Assembly: GCF_900142575.1 (NCBI RefSeq)
Contig: NZ_FRBI01000029.1
Coordinates: 1 to 64,000 of the forward strand
DNA from: Actinacidiphila paucisporea
Lineage (GTDB): Bacteria; Actinomycetota; Actinomycetes; Streptomycetales; Streptomycetaceae
Reading direction: 5' to 3'
DNA length: 64,000 nt
A program made the translations under genes and the position numbers. The notes beneath the pieces were generated by a model. The model saw only the letters and a list, made by a program, of their open reading frames with translations. It was not told where the DNA came from and did not search any database. Every line of letters begins with the position of its first letter. Within the stretch, counting starts at the first letter, position 1. Positions 44,361 to 52,704 of the stretch are shown piece by piece.

Positions 44361-45857
44361 ATGACCTCCTCCTCTTCTTCCTCTTCGAACAACCGCCAGC
44401 GCCTCCCCGAGAGCCTTCGGGCCGACGCCCTGATGGAAGAGGACGTCGCCTGGAGCGCGCAGATCGACGGAGACCGGGACGGCGATCAGCTCGACCGCTC
44501 CGAGCGGGCCTCGCTCCGCCGGGTCGCGGGACTGTCCACCGAACTCGAGGATGTCACCGAGGTCGAATACCGGCAGCTGCGCCTGGAGCGCGTCGTGCTC
44601 GTCGGCGTCTGGACCTCCGGCACCGTGGACGACGCCGAGAATTCGCTGGCAGAGCTGGCGGCGCTCGCCGAGACCGCCGGCGCCCTCGTCCTCGACGGTG
44701 TCATCCAACGCCGCGACAAGCCGGACCCGGCCACGTACATCGGCTCAGGCAAGGCGCAGGAGCTGCGGGACATCGTGCTGGAGACCGGCGCCGACACCGT
44801 CGTCTGCGACGGTGAGCTGAGCCCCGGACAGCTCATCCACCTCGAAGACGTGGTGAAGGTCAAGGTCGTCGACCGCACCGCGCTGATCCTGGACATCTTC
44901 GCCCAGCACGCCAAGTCCCGTGAGGGCAAGGCGCAGGTCTCGCTCGCCCAGATGCAGTACATGCTGCCCAGGCTGCGAGGCTGGGGCCAGTCGCTGTCCC
45001 GGCAGATGGGTGGTGGTGGCTCCGGCTCGTCCGGCGGCGGTATGGCCACCCGTGGTCCCGGTGAGACCAAGATCGAGACCGACCGGCGCCGAATCCGCGA
45101 GAAGATGGCCAAGATGCGCCGGGAGATCGCGGAGATGAAGACCAGCCGTGACCTCAAGCGCCAGGAGCGCAAGCGCCACAAGGTGCCCTCGGTCGCCATC
45201 GCCGGTTACACCAACGCGGGCAAGTCCTCGCTGCTCAACCGGCTCACCGGAGCCGGAGTCCTGGTGGAGAACTCGCTGTTCGCCACCCTCGACCCGACCG
45301 TACGAAGGGCGGAGACGCCCAGCGGGCGGCTCTACACCCTGGCGGACACCGTCGGGTTCGTCCGGCACCTGCCGCACCACCTGGTGGAGGCCTTCCGCTC
45401 CACGATGGAGGAGGTCGGCGACGCCGACCTGATCTTGCACGTGGTGGACGGCTCGCACCCGGTGCCCGAGGAGCAGCTGGCGGCGGTCCGCGAGGTGTTC
45501 CGCGACGTCGGCGCGCTCGACGTGCCCGAGATCGTCGTGATCAACAAGGCGGACGCGGCCGACCCGCTGGTGCTCCAGCGCCTGCTGCGCAACGAGAAGC
45601 ACGCCATCGCCGTGTCGGCGCGAACCGGCAAGGGCATCGACGTGCTGCTGGAGATGATCGACGACGTATTGCCGCGCCCGGACGTGGAGGTGGAGGCCCT
45701 GGTGCCCTACACCCACGGCGGGCTGGTGTCCCGGGTGCATGCCGGCGGTGAGGTGCTCTCCGAGGAGCACACCGGTGACGGCACACTGCTCAAGGTCCGG
45801 GTGCATGAGGAGATGGCGGCGGAGCTGGCCCCGTTCATCCTCGCCACGCACCACTGA
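44361..45857 (+). CDS. hflX: Ribosome-associated GTPase HflX
   Basis: HflX binds 50S subunits and splits stalled ribosomes. The 498-residue protein has the N-terminal HflX domain (about 70-200; RRDKPDPATYIGSGKAQEL and VDRTALILDIFAQHAKSREG), a Gly/Ser-rich loop and coiled coil (about 215-270). The GTPase domain has G1 GYTNAGKSSLLN near residue 287, G3 DTVGF, G4 NKAD and G5 SART. A small C-terminal domain follows. The N-terminus starts with a poly-Ser run. ATG 44361 has AAGGA 5 bases upstream. A 261-bp non-coding gap separates it from rshA; a hairpin follows. Confidence 0.95.
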   Translation: MTSSSSSSSNNRQRLPESLRADALMEEDVAWSAQIDGDRDGDQLDRSERASLRRVAGLSTELEDVTEVEYRQLRLERVVLVGVWTSGTVDDAENSLAELAALAETAGALVLDGVIQRRDKPDPATYIGSGKAQELRDIVLETGADTVVCDGELSPGQLIHLEDVVKVKVVDRTALILDIFAQHAKSREGKAQVSLAQMQYMLPRLRGWGQSLSRQMGGGGSGSSGGGMATRGPGETKIETDRRRIREKMAKMRREIAEMKTSRDLKRQERKRHKVPSVAIAGYTNAGKSSLLNRLTGAGVLVENSLFATLDPTVRRAETPSGRLYTLADTVGFVRHLPHHLVEAFRSTMEEVGDADLILHVVDGSHPVPEEQLAAVREVFRDVGALDVPEIVVINKADAADPLVLQRLLRNEKHAIAVSARTGKGIDVLLEMIDDVLPRPDVEVEALVPYTHGGLVSRVHAGGEVLSEEHTGDGTLLKVRVHEEMAAELAPFILATHH

Positions 45858-45880
45858 CCGACCCGGGCAGGCAAGGCAAC

Positions 45881-45918
45881 ACATGGGTAGGGCCCCGTCT
45901 CGCGGGCCCTGCCCATGT
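45881..45918 (+). terminator. Hairpin terminator after hflX
   Basis: ACATGGGTAGGGCCC (45881-45895) pairs with GGGCCCTGCCCATGT (45904-45918), 15 pairs with one G-U, around an 8-base loop. It lies 24 bases after the hflX stop. There is no T run behind it. Confidence 0.7.
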
Positions 45919-46089
45919 CCTCGTTGGTCACCGGGTTGACGAAATCCGCCGCCTTACGCAGCCATGGGTCGCTGTCCCAGTTCTTCCAGGCCGCGAAAGT
46001 TCTGCGTGCCGCCCGTGATCGGTCCGTCACCGCGTCGTTAGTACAGACGGGGGACGAATCGACTGCAGGCGACTCGGAGGAGACAGCAC

Positions 46090-47523
46090 GTGGCGGCCAT
46101 TTCGAGCGCGTCGGGACATCTCACGGCGCCGGCCGGCGGTTACGACGACCACGACGGCTTCACGGCGGCGGAAGTGCCGGCGGAGGGGATCCTGCGCAGG
46201 CAGGAGCAGCGCGAGTCGGCCGCCCGCACCTACGCGCGTTCGCTGCCCGTGGTCCCGGTGCGCGCCAGGGGAATGACGATCGAGGGCGCGGACGGCCGCC
46301 GCTACCTGGACTGCCTTTCAGGTGCGGGAACCTTGGCTCTCGGCCACAACCACCCCGTCGTCATGGAGGCCGTCAGGGGCGTATTGGACTCCGGTGCGCC
46401 GCTGCAAGTGCTCGACCTCGCCACCCCGGTCAAGGACGCCTTCACCACGGCCCTGTTCGAGACGCTGCCGCCGGCACTCGCCGAGCACGGCCGGATCCAG
46501 TTCTGCGGGCCGGCCGGCACCGACGCCGTCGAAGCGGCCATCAAGCTTGCCAGGACCGCCACCGGGCGCGACGGGCTGCTGGCCTTCTCCGGCGCCTACC
46601 ACGGCATGACGGCGGCGGCGCTCGCCGCGACGGGCGACACGGCGGTGCGCGCGGCCCTGCACGGACACGACACGCAGGTCACCCGGCTGCCGTATCCCTA
46701 CGACTACCGCTGCCCCTTCGGGATCGGCGGCGAGCGGGGCGCCGAATTGGCCGCGCGCTGGACCGCGCACCTGCTGGACGACCCCAAGGGCGGGGTGCAG
46801 CCTCCCGCCGGGATGCTCCTGGAAGTGGTGCAGGGCGAGGGCGGCGTGATTCCGGCCCCGGACAGTTGGCTGCGGCGGATGCGGGCGATCACGGCGGACC
46901 GCGGCATCCCGCTGATCGCGGACGAGGTGCAGACCGGAGTCGGCAGGACCGGCACTTTCTGGGCCGTCGAGCGCAGCGGCATCGTGCCCGACGTGATGGT
47001 GCTGTCCAAGGCCATCGGCGGCAGCCTGCCACTCGCCGTCATCGTCTACCGCGAAGAGCTCGACGGCTGGCTGCCCGGCGCGCACGCCGGAACTTTCCGC
47101 GGCAATCAGCTGGCCATGGCCGCGGGCACCGCGACCCTCGGCTTCGTCCGGCGCAACGCCCTGCACGAGCGCGCCGAGACGGTCGGCTCCCTCATGCTCA
47201 GCCGCCTGCGGGGGCTCGCAGCGCACCACCCGTGCATCGGAGACGTACGGGGCCGCGGCCTGATGATCGGCGTGGAGATCGTCGACACAGACGCGGAAGC
47301 GGACGACCACGGCGCCCAGCCCGCCGCACCGCGCCTCGCCGAGCAGATCCGGTGCGAGGCACTGCGCCGCGGCCTGATCATCGAGCTCGGCGGCAGGCAC
47401 GGCAGCGTCGTCCGGCTGCTGCCGCCGCTGACGATCACCGACGAGCAGGCGGAGGCCGTACTCGAACGCCTGGCAGGAGCCATCGAAGCCGCGCACGCCA
47501 TCGCGCCGGGCGCCGCCGCATGA
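46090..47523 (+). CDS. Diaminobutyrate--2-oxoglutarate aminotransferase (siderophore operon)
   Basis: This class III PLP aminotransferase of 477 residues makes L-2,4-diaminobutyrate from aspartate semialdehyde, like RhbA/Dat of other siderophore loci. Visible blocks are YLDCLSGAGTLALGHNHP near 74, the GAYHGMTAAALAATG region near 168, ADEVQTGVGRTGTFW near 277 and the PLP lysine in VMVLSKAIGGSLPLAV near 307. GTG 46090 has GGAGGAG about 8 bases upstream. It opens a co-directional run of four genes (aminotransferase, NIS synthetase, GNAT, NIS synthetase). No canonical iron-box palindrome was seen upstream. A diaminobutyrate role outside siderophores (ectoine) is unlikely because ectA and ectC are absent. 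Confidence 0.88.
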   Translation: MAAISSASGHLTAPAGGYDDHDGFTAAEVPAEGILRRQEQRESAARTYARSLPVVPVRARGMTIEGADGRRYLDCLSGAGTLALGHNHPVVMEAVRGVLDSGAPLQVLDLATPVKDAFTTALFETLPPALAEHGRIQFCGPAGTDAVEAAIKLARTATGRDGLLAFSGAYHGMTAAALAATGDTAVRAALHGHDTQVTRLPYPYDYRCPFGIGGERGAELAARWTAHLLDDPKGGVQPPAGMLLEVVQGEGGVIPAPDSWLRRMRAITADRGIPLIADEVQTGVGRTGTFWAVERSGIVPDVMVLSKAIGGSLPLAVIVYREELDGWLPGAHAGTFRGNQLAMAAGTATLGFVRRNALHERAETVGSLMLSRLRGLAAHHPCIGDVRGRGLMIGVEIVDTDAEADDHGAQPAAPRLAEQIRCEALRRGLIIELGGRHGSVVRLLPPLTITDEQAEAVLERLAGAIEAAHAIAPGAAA

Positions 47524-47578
47524 CGCCCGCACCCGACATCGCCCGCTTTCCCGCGGAAACGACCAGTGGAGCCTCCGT

Positions 47579-49432
47579 ATGACCGCCCCCGCAGAAGTCG
47601 CCATGGCCCCGGTCGCCGAACTGACCGGTATGCCGCTCCAGCGCCCGCATCTCCCGCAGCCGGGCGCTACTTCCGCGCCCGAGGCCACGGCAGGCGCCGG
47701 CGCGGACCCGCTGCATCATCCCGACGCCTATCGTGTCGCCGACGCCGCGGCCACCGACAATCTGCTGCGGTGCTGGGTGCGGGAAAGGGGACTGCCGCGG
47801 CCGGCCGACGGCGTGCTGCGGCTCGTCCTGCCGGCCAGCGGCATCGAAGCGCGAGCCGCCGTACGCCACTGGTCGCAGACCGGCCACCACCGCTTCGGCC
47901 CGGCACGCCCCACCGCCGCCGAGCATGTCCTGACCGCCGTGGAACTGTCCGCCCTGCTGGCCAGGGAAGGCGGCGGCGACCCCGCGCAGGCCGCCGATCT
48001 GGTGGCCAGGGTCGCCGATTCAGTACGCCGCACGGCCGTCTTCGTCACGGAAAGGCGCAGCCGTCCCAACCCCGCCGACGCAGAACTGCCCTTCCTGGAC
48101 TCCGAGCAGGCCCTGGTTCTCGGCCACCCGATGCACCCCGCCCCGAAGAGCCGCGAAGGGCTCAGCGACGGCGAGAACGCGGCATATTCCCCCGAGACGT
48201 GCGGCTCGTTCCCCCTGCACTGGCTCGCCGTGGACGAGGCACTGCTCGCCACCGACTCCGCATGGACCGAACGGGGACGCCCGATCCGGGCGGTCGACCT
48301 GGTCAGTTCGTTCGCCGGGCCCGGCCCGGCTCGGCCCGACGGCACAGCGCTGCTGCCGCTGCACCCGTGGCAGGCCCGCGACATCGGGCATCGGCCGGGC
48401 GTGCGGGCGCTCTTCGACGCGGGGCTGCTGCACGACCTCGGCCCGCACGGCGAGGCGTGGCACCCCACCTCCTCCGTGCGCACCGTCTATCGGCACGACG
48501 CCCCCGCGATGCTCAAGCTGTCGCTGGGCGTCCGGATCACCAACTCCCGGCGGGAGAACCTGCGCAAGGAACTGCTGCGAGGCACCGAGGTCCACCGGCT
48601 GCTGCGCAGCGGGCTGGCGGCGCAGTGGCGCGCGGCCCACCCCGGGTTCGACATCGTGCGGGACCCGGCGTGGCTCGCCGTCGACACCGCGGACGGCGAG
48701 CCGGTGGCCGGTCTCGACGTCGTGCTCCGGCACAATCCGTTCGGCCCTGGCGACCAGGCGCACTGCGTCGCCGGACTGGCCTCGCCGCGGCCCTGGCCGG
48801 CCGACGGCGCGGCGCACGTACTGCGGTCCCGGCTGGCCGTGCTCGTCGCCCGGCTCGCGGGGCGGACCGGGCGGCCCGGCCCGGCGGTCGCCACCGAGTG
48901 GTTCCTGCGCTACCTCGACGCCGTGGTGCGCCCGCTGCTCTGGCTGGACGGTGAGGCGGGCATCGCACTCGAAGCGCACCAGCAGAACACCCTGGTGCTG
49001 CTCGACGCGGACGGCTGGCCCTGCGGCGGCCGCTACCGCGACAACCAGGGCTACTACTACCGCGACTCGCACCGCGCGGACCTGGAGCGGCGGCTGCCGG
49101 GCCTCGGAGCCGCCAGCGACACCTTCGTCTCCGACGAGATCGCCGACGAACGCTTCGCCTACTACGTCGGCATCAACAATGTGCTCGGCCTGATCGGCGC
49201 CCTGGGGTCGCAGCAACTCGCCGACGAGCGGGTACTGCTCGCCGCCTTCCGCGGCTTCCTCGCCCGGGCGGCGCAGAGCGACGCAAGCAATCTGCCCGGG
49301 CTGCTGCTGCACAGCACGCATTTGCGCTGCAAGGCCAACCTGCTGACCCGGCTGCACGGCATGGACGAACTCGTCGGCCCGGTCGACACGCAGTCGGTGT
49401 ACGTCACCATGTCCAACCCGTTGGCCGGCTGA
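47579..49432 (+). CDS. IucA/IucC family NIS siderophore synthetase (first)
   Basis: This ATP-dependent synthetase condenses a carboxylic acid such as citrate with an amine. The 617-residue protein has the IucA/IucC domain (about 190-430; LGHPMHPAPKSREGLSD, LLPLHPWQARDI, HPTSSVRTVYRHD, LKLSLGVRITNSRREN) and the FhuF-like C-terminal domain (about 445-590; EAHQQNTLVLLD and GGRYRDNQGYYYR). These carry the ATP-binding and citrate-binding residues of the family. Its best-known relatives are RhbC/IucA-like enzymes. It starts 55 bases after the aminotransferase stop, so they are probably co-transcribed. The ribosome site is weak (GGAG 9 bases upstream). Confidence 0.9.
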   Translation: MTAPAEVAMAPVAELTGMPLQRPHLPQPGATSAPEATAGAGADPLHHPDAYRVADAAATDNLLRCWVRERGLPRPADGVLRLVLPASGIEARAAVRHWSQTGHHRFGPARPTAAEHVLTAVELSALLAREGGGDPAQAADLVARVADSVRRTAVFVTERRSRPNPADAELPFLDSEQALVLGHPMHPAPKSREGLSDGENAAYSPETCGSFPLHWLAVDEALLATDSAWTERGRPIRAVDLVSSFAGPGPARPDGTALLPLHPWQARDIGHRPGVRALFDAGLLHDLGPHGEAWHPTSSVRTVYRHDAPAMLKLSLGVRITNSRRENLRKELLRGTEVHRLLRSGLAAQWRAAHPGFDIVRDPAWLAVDTADGEPVAGLDVVLRHNPFGPGDQAHCVAGLASPRPWPADGAAHVLRSRLAVLVARLAGRTGRPGPAVATEWFLRYLDAVVRPLLWLDGEAGIALEAHQQNTLVLLDADGWPCGGRYRDNQGYYYRDSHRADLERRLPGLGAASDTFVSDEIADERFAYYVGINNVLGLIGALGSQQLADERVLLAAFRGFLARAAQSDASNLPGLLLHSTHLRCKANLLTRLHGMDELVGPVDTQSVYVTMSNPLAG

Positions 49433-49463
49433 CCGGCCCCCCGTGCAGGGAGGAGGAGCCACC

Positions 49464-50165
49464 GTGACACCCGCGGAACCGGACACCGAGGACACCCTCG
49501 ATCTGACGCTGCCACCGGAATTCCTCGCGCTCCTGGCGGCCCGCGACGCCCCGTCGGGCGGGCAGGACCCCGGCTCCCGGTCCGCCGCCGACGCCGGGCT
49601 GGTCGGCGACATCGAGCGCTGGGCCTGGGCGGACACGGCCGCCGGAGCCTTCCGCCTCGTGCCGGTCGACGGCGTACGCGACCTCGCCCTCGTGAGCAGA
49701 TGGATGAACGACCCGGTGGTCGCGGAATTCTGGGAGCTGGCCGGCGACCCGGCGGTGACCGAGCGGCATCTCGACGCCCAACTCGGCGGAGACGGCCGCA
49801 GTATCCCCTGCCTCGGCCTGCTCGACGGCATCCCCATGAGCTACTGGGAGGTCTACCGCGCCGACCTCGATCCACTGGCCCGGTACTACCCGGCCAGGCC
49901 GCAGGACACCGGCGTCCACCTGCTCATCGGCGGTCCCGCCGACCGCGGCCGCGGGCTCGGCAGCATCCTCATCAAGGCGGTCGCCGACCTCATCCTGGAC
50001 CATCGGCCCGGCTGTGGCCGGGTGGTCTCGGAACCCGACCTGCGCAACACCCCCTCCGTGGCCGCCTTTCTCGCCGCGGGCTTCCGGCTGTCCGCAGAGG
50101 CCGACCTGCCGGGCAAGCGCGCCGCCCTGATGATCCGCGACCGCGCCGTGCGCCACCTGCTCTGA
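49464..50165 (+). CDS. GNAT acyltransferase of the siderophore operon (IucB/RhbD-like)
   Basis: The 233-residue protein has an Acetyltransf_8 (IucB/RhbD) type GNAT domain at about residues 60-225. The acyl-CoA binding loop is GGPADRGRGLGSILIK near 152, and YWEVYRADLDPLARYYP lies just before it. The first ~50 residues are acidic and Pro-rich. It probably acylates an amine or hydroxylamine of the siderophore precursor. GTG 49464 has AGGAGG 8 to 9 bases upstream and is favoured over GTG 49443. It is followed by the second synthetase after 59 bases. Confidence 0.85.
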   Translation: MTPAEPDTEDTLDLTLPPEFLALLAARDAPSGGQDPGSRSAADAGLVGDIERWAWADTAAGAFRLVPVDGVRDLALVSRWMNDPVVAEFWELAGDPAVTERHLDAQLGGDGRSIPCLGLLDGIPMSYWEVYRADLDPLARYYPARPQDTGVHLLIGGPADRGRGLGSILIKAVADLILDHRPGCGRVVSEPDLRNTPSVAAFLAAGFRLSAEADLPGKRAALMIRDRAVRHLL

Positions 50166-50224
50166 GTAAGCCGTCCCGATCTCCCACCACCCGCCTGCAC
50201 CCCCGGTCCCGGCAGGAGTCCACC

Positions 50225-51988
50225 GTGATCAGCACCCCCCATTCCCCCGACTCGGCCGCCTGGCAACGCGCGGCCCGGCGCCTGCTGGCGAAGCTGCTCG
50301 CCGAATTCGCCTACGAGGAGGTGATCGTCCCCGAACCGGAGCCCGCGGTCGGTCCGACGGCGTACCGCCTGCGGGTCGGCGACGACGTGACCTACCGCTT
50401 CCACGCCCGCCGGGGCGCCTACGGCAGCTGGCAAGTGGACCAGGCGAGCATCGGCCCCGACGGCGATCCACTGCACTTCATCAGCCAGGCACACGACGGC
50501 GTGCTCGGCCTGAGCGGGGACACCACCGGCCACCTCATCCGCGAACTCCTCGCCACGCTGCGCGCCGACCTGCGCCTGGACGCCGGCGCGCTGCCCGCCG
50601 CCGAACTGGCGGACCTGGACTACGCGGAGCTGGAAGGACACCAGACGGGGCACCCCTGGCTGGTGGCGAACAAAGGACGTATCGGATTCTCGGACGCCGA
50701 CGCGGCCCACTGGGCGCCCGAAGCCCGCAGGCAGCACCGCCTGCCGTGGATCGCCGTGCACCGCAGCCTGGCCCGATACCGCGGTGTCGACACGCTCGCC
50801 ACCCCCGATCTGCTCTACGCGGACGAGATCCCGTCCGACACGCTCGACGCCTTCCACCGCACCATCGCCGAGCGCCACCGCGACCCGGCCGACTACCTGC
50901 TGCTGCCGGTGCACCCCTGGCAGTGGGAGCACGTGGTCCTGCCGCTCTTCGCTCCCGCTGTCGCCGACGGATCCATCATCGCCCTCGGCACTGACAACGA
51001 CCTCAGATCACCCCAGCAGTCCATCAGGACCTTCCTCAACACCAGCCGCCCGCAGCGCCGCACGGTCAAGCTGCCGCTGTCGGTGCTCAACACCCTGGTC
51101 TGGCGCGGCCTGCCGACCGAGCGCACCCTCGCCGCGCCCGCCGTCACCGCGTGGGTGCACGGGCTGCGTGCCGGCGATCCGTTCCTGCGCGACGAGACGC
51201 GGGTGATCCTGCTGGGCGAGGTCGCCTCGGTGACCGTGGCGCACCCGCAGTACGACCGGCTGCCGACCGTTCCGTACCAATACCGCGAGCTGCTGGGCTG
51301 CATCTGGCGCGAGCCGCTGACCGCGTACCTCGAACCGGGTGAGCGCGCGCGCACGCTGGCCGCGCTGCTGCACACCGACCCGGACGGCCGCTCGTTCACC
51401 GCCGAACTGGTGGCGCGCTCCGGTGTCGCCCCGGCCGTCTGGCTGCGGCACCTCTTCGGCGCCCTGCTGCCCCCGCTGCTGCACTTCCTCTACCGCTACG
51501 GCACGGTCTTCTCCCCGCACGGCGAGAACGCCATCGTCGTCTTCGACGAGCACGACCTCCCCGTGCGGCTCGCGGTCAAGGACTTCGTCGACGACGTCAA
51601 CGTCAGCGCGGAAGCACTGCCCGAGCACGGCACGATGCCCGACGACGTCCGGGCGGTGCTGTTGACCGAGGCGCCCGGCTTCCTCACGCAGTTCATCCAC
51701 TCGGGCCTCTTCGTCGGCGTCCTGCGATATCTCTCGCCCCTGTGCGAGGATCAGATGGGCGTCGTGGAAGCCGACTTCTGGCGCCTGGTGCGCGACGAGA
51801 TCATCCGCTACCAGGAACGTTTCCCCCATCTCAAGGAACGATTCTCCAGCTACGACCTGCTCACCCCGCGCATCGCCCGCCTGTGCCTGAACCGCAACCG
51901 GCTGCACCTCGACGGCTACCGGGACCGGGCCGAGCGGCCGCACGCAGCGGTGCACGGCACCGTGCCCAACCCGTTGCACACGGTCTGA
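50225..51988 (+). CDS. IucA/IucC family NIS siderophore synthetase (second, DesD/RhbF-like)
   Basis: The 587-residue protein is a second NIS synthetase, closer in length and motifs to DesD/RhbF/IucC: GHPWLVANKGRIGFSDADA near 143, LLPVHPWQWEHVVLPLF near 225, SIRTFLNTSRPQRRTVKLPL near 265, LNTLVWRGLPTER, then SPHGENAIVVFDEHD and VKDFVDDVNVSAE in the C-terminal domain. GTG 50225 has AGGAG about 7 bases upstream; the much longer open frame is rejected because it overlaps the GNAT gene. Two synthetases suggest stepwise amide formation on citrate or assembly of a symmetric product. Confidence 0.9.
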   Translation: MISTPHSPDSAAWQRAARRLLAKLLAEFAYEEVIVPEPEPAVGPTAYRLRVGDDVTYRFHARRGAYGSWQVDQASIGPDGDPLHFISQAHDGVLGLSGDTTGHLIRELLATLRADLRLDAGALPAAELADLDYAELEGHQTGHPWLVANKGRIGFSDADAAHWAPEARRQHRLPWIAVHRSLARYRGVDTLATPDLLYADEIPSDTLDAFHRTIAERHRDPADYLLLPVHPWQWEHVVLPLFAPAVADGSIIALGTDNDLRSPQQSIRTFLNTSRPQRRTVKLPLSVLNTLVWRGLPTERTLAAPAVTAWVHGLRAGDPFLRDETRVILLGEVASVTVAHPQYDRLPTVPYQYRELLGCIWREPLTAYLEPGERARTLAALLHTDPDGRSFTAELVARSGVAPAVWLRHLFGALLPPLLHFLYRYGTVFSPHGENAIVVFDEHDLPVRLAVKDFVDDVNVSAEALPEHGTMPDDVRAVLLTEAPGFLTQFIHSGLFVGVLRYLSPLCEDQMGVVEADFWRLVRDEIIRYQERFPHLKERFSSYDLLTPRIARLCLNRNRLHLDGYRDRAERPHAAVHGTVPNPLHTV

Positions 51989-52062
51989 CCTCGGCCGCAC
52001 CGTGCCGCCGCACCAGCCGATACGATCGCCGCACCGGTCGTACCGCGGAGGGATGGGGGCGG

Positions 52063-52704
52063 ATGCGCGAGGAAACGGGCGCCGGATCCTGCCCGGAATG
52101 CGGCACGCCGGGCGCCTTCGCCGGCCAGCTGGTCTGCCAGGGCTGCTTCGTGCCTTTCGCGCTGATGCCCTCGGCGCATGCCGCGGCCACCCCGCCGCCG
52201 TCCTCGACGGCCCCGACGGAACGCCTGCCGAGGCCCGGCGTGTCCCGGCCGCCCGCGCCGGGCCCGGACACGCCGGGAGCCGGGCCGGCCCCGAGCACAC
52301 CGCCACGGGCCGCCTCGGACGCCGAACACACCCGGGTCATCAACGTCATCCCCGGTGTCCTCCCCAGGCCCGCACGGACCCGCAGGGACGCTCCCGTGGA
52401 CGCCCTGCGGCTGCGGTTCCCCGGCGGCGACATCGTCGAGGTGGCACCGGGTTACTCGATCAGGCTCGGCCGCGACCCGCAGCTCTGCCCGGCCGTCACC
52501 TTCCTCGCCGAGCGCGACAATCTGTCACGCATCCACGCGCGAGTCGGCGTCGACACCGACGGCTCGGCATGGATCACCGACGAGGACTCCACCAACGGCA
52601 CCTACGTGCGGGGCTACCGGCTCGCGGCGAACGACAGGACACCGCTGCGGCCGGGAGACACCTTCCGGCTCGCCGCAGACCTCCACGTCAGTGTGCTCCT
52701 CTGA
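52063..52704 (+). CDS. Zinc-ribbon and FHA domain protein
   Basis: The 213-residue protein starts with a probable zinc ribbon (CPEC near residue 8 and CQGC near 23). A Pro/Ala-rich linker (about 35-90) and an FHA domain (about 115-210) follow. The FHA landmarks are SIRLGRDPQ, LSRIHARV with the conserved Ser-x-x-His, and DEDSTNGTYVRGYRL. FHA domains bind phosphothreonine, and threonines in the linker (for example EHTRVINVIPG near 90) could be phosphorylated. The 3' end overlaps the convergent kinase gene by 17 bases, so the kinase is the obvious candidate partner. ATG 52063 follows a purine-rich stretch. Confidence 0.83.
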   Translation: MREETGAGSCPECGTPGAFAGQLVCQGCFVPFALMPSAHAAATPPPSSTAPTERLPRPGVSRPPAPGPDTPGAGPAPSTPPRAASDAEHTRVINVIPGVLPRPARTRRDAPVDALRLRFPGGDIVEVAPGYSIRLGRDPQLCPAVTFLAERDNLSRIHARVGVDTDGSAWITDEDSTNGTYVRGYRLAANDRTPLRPGDTFRLAADLHVSVLL

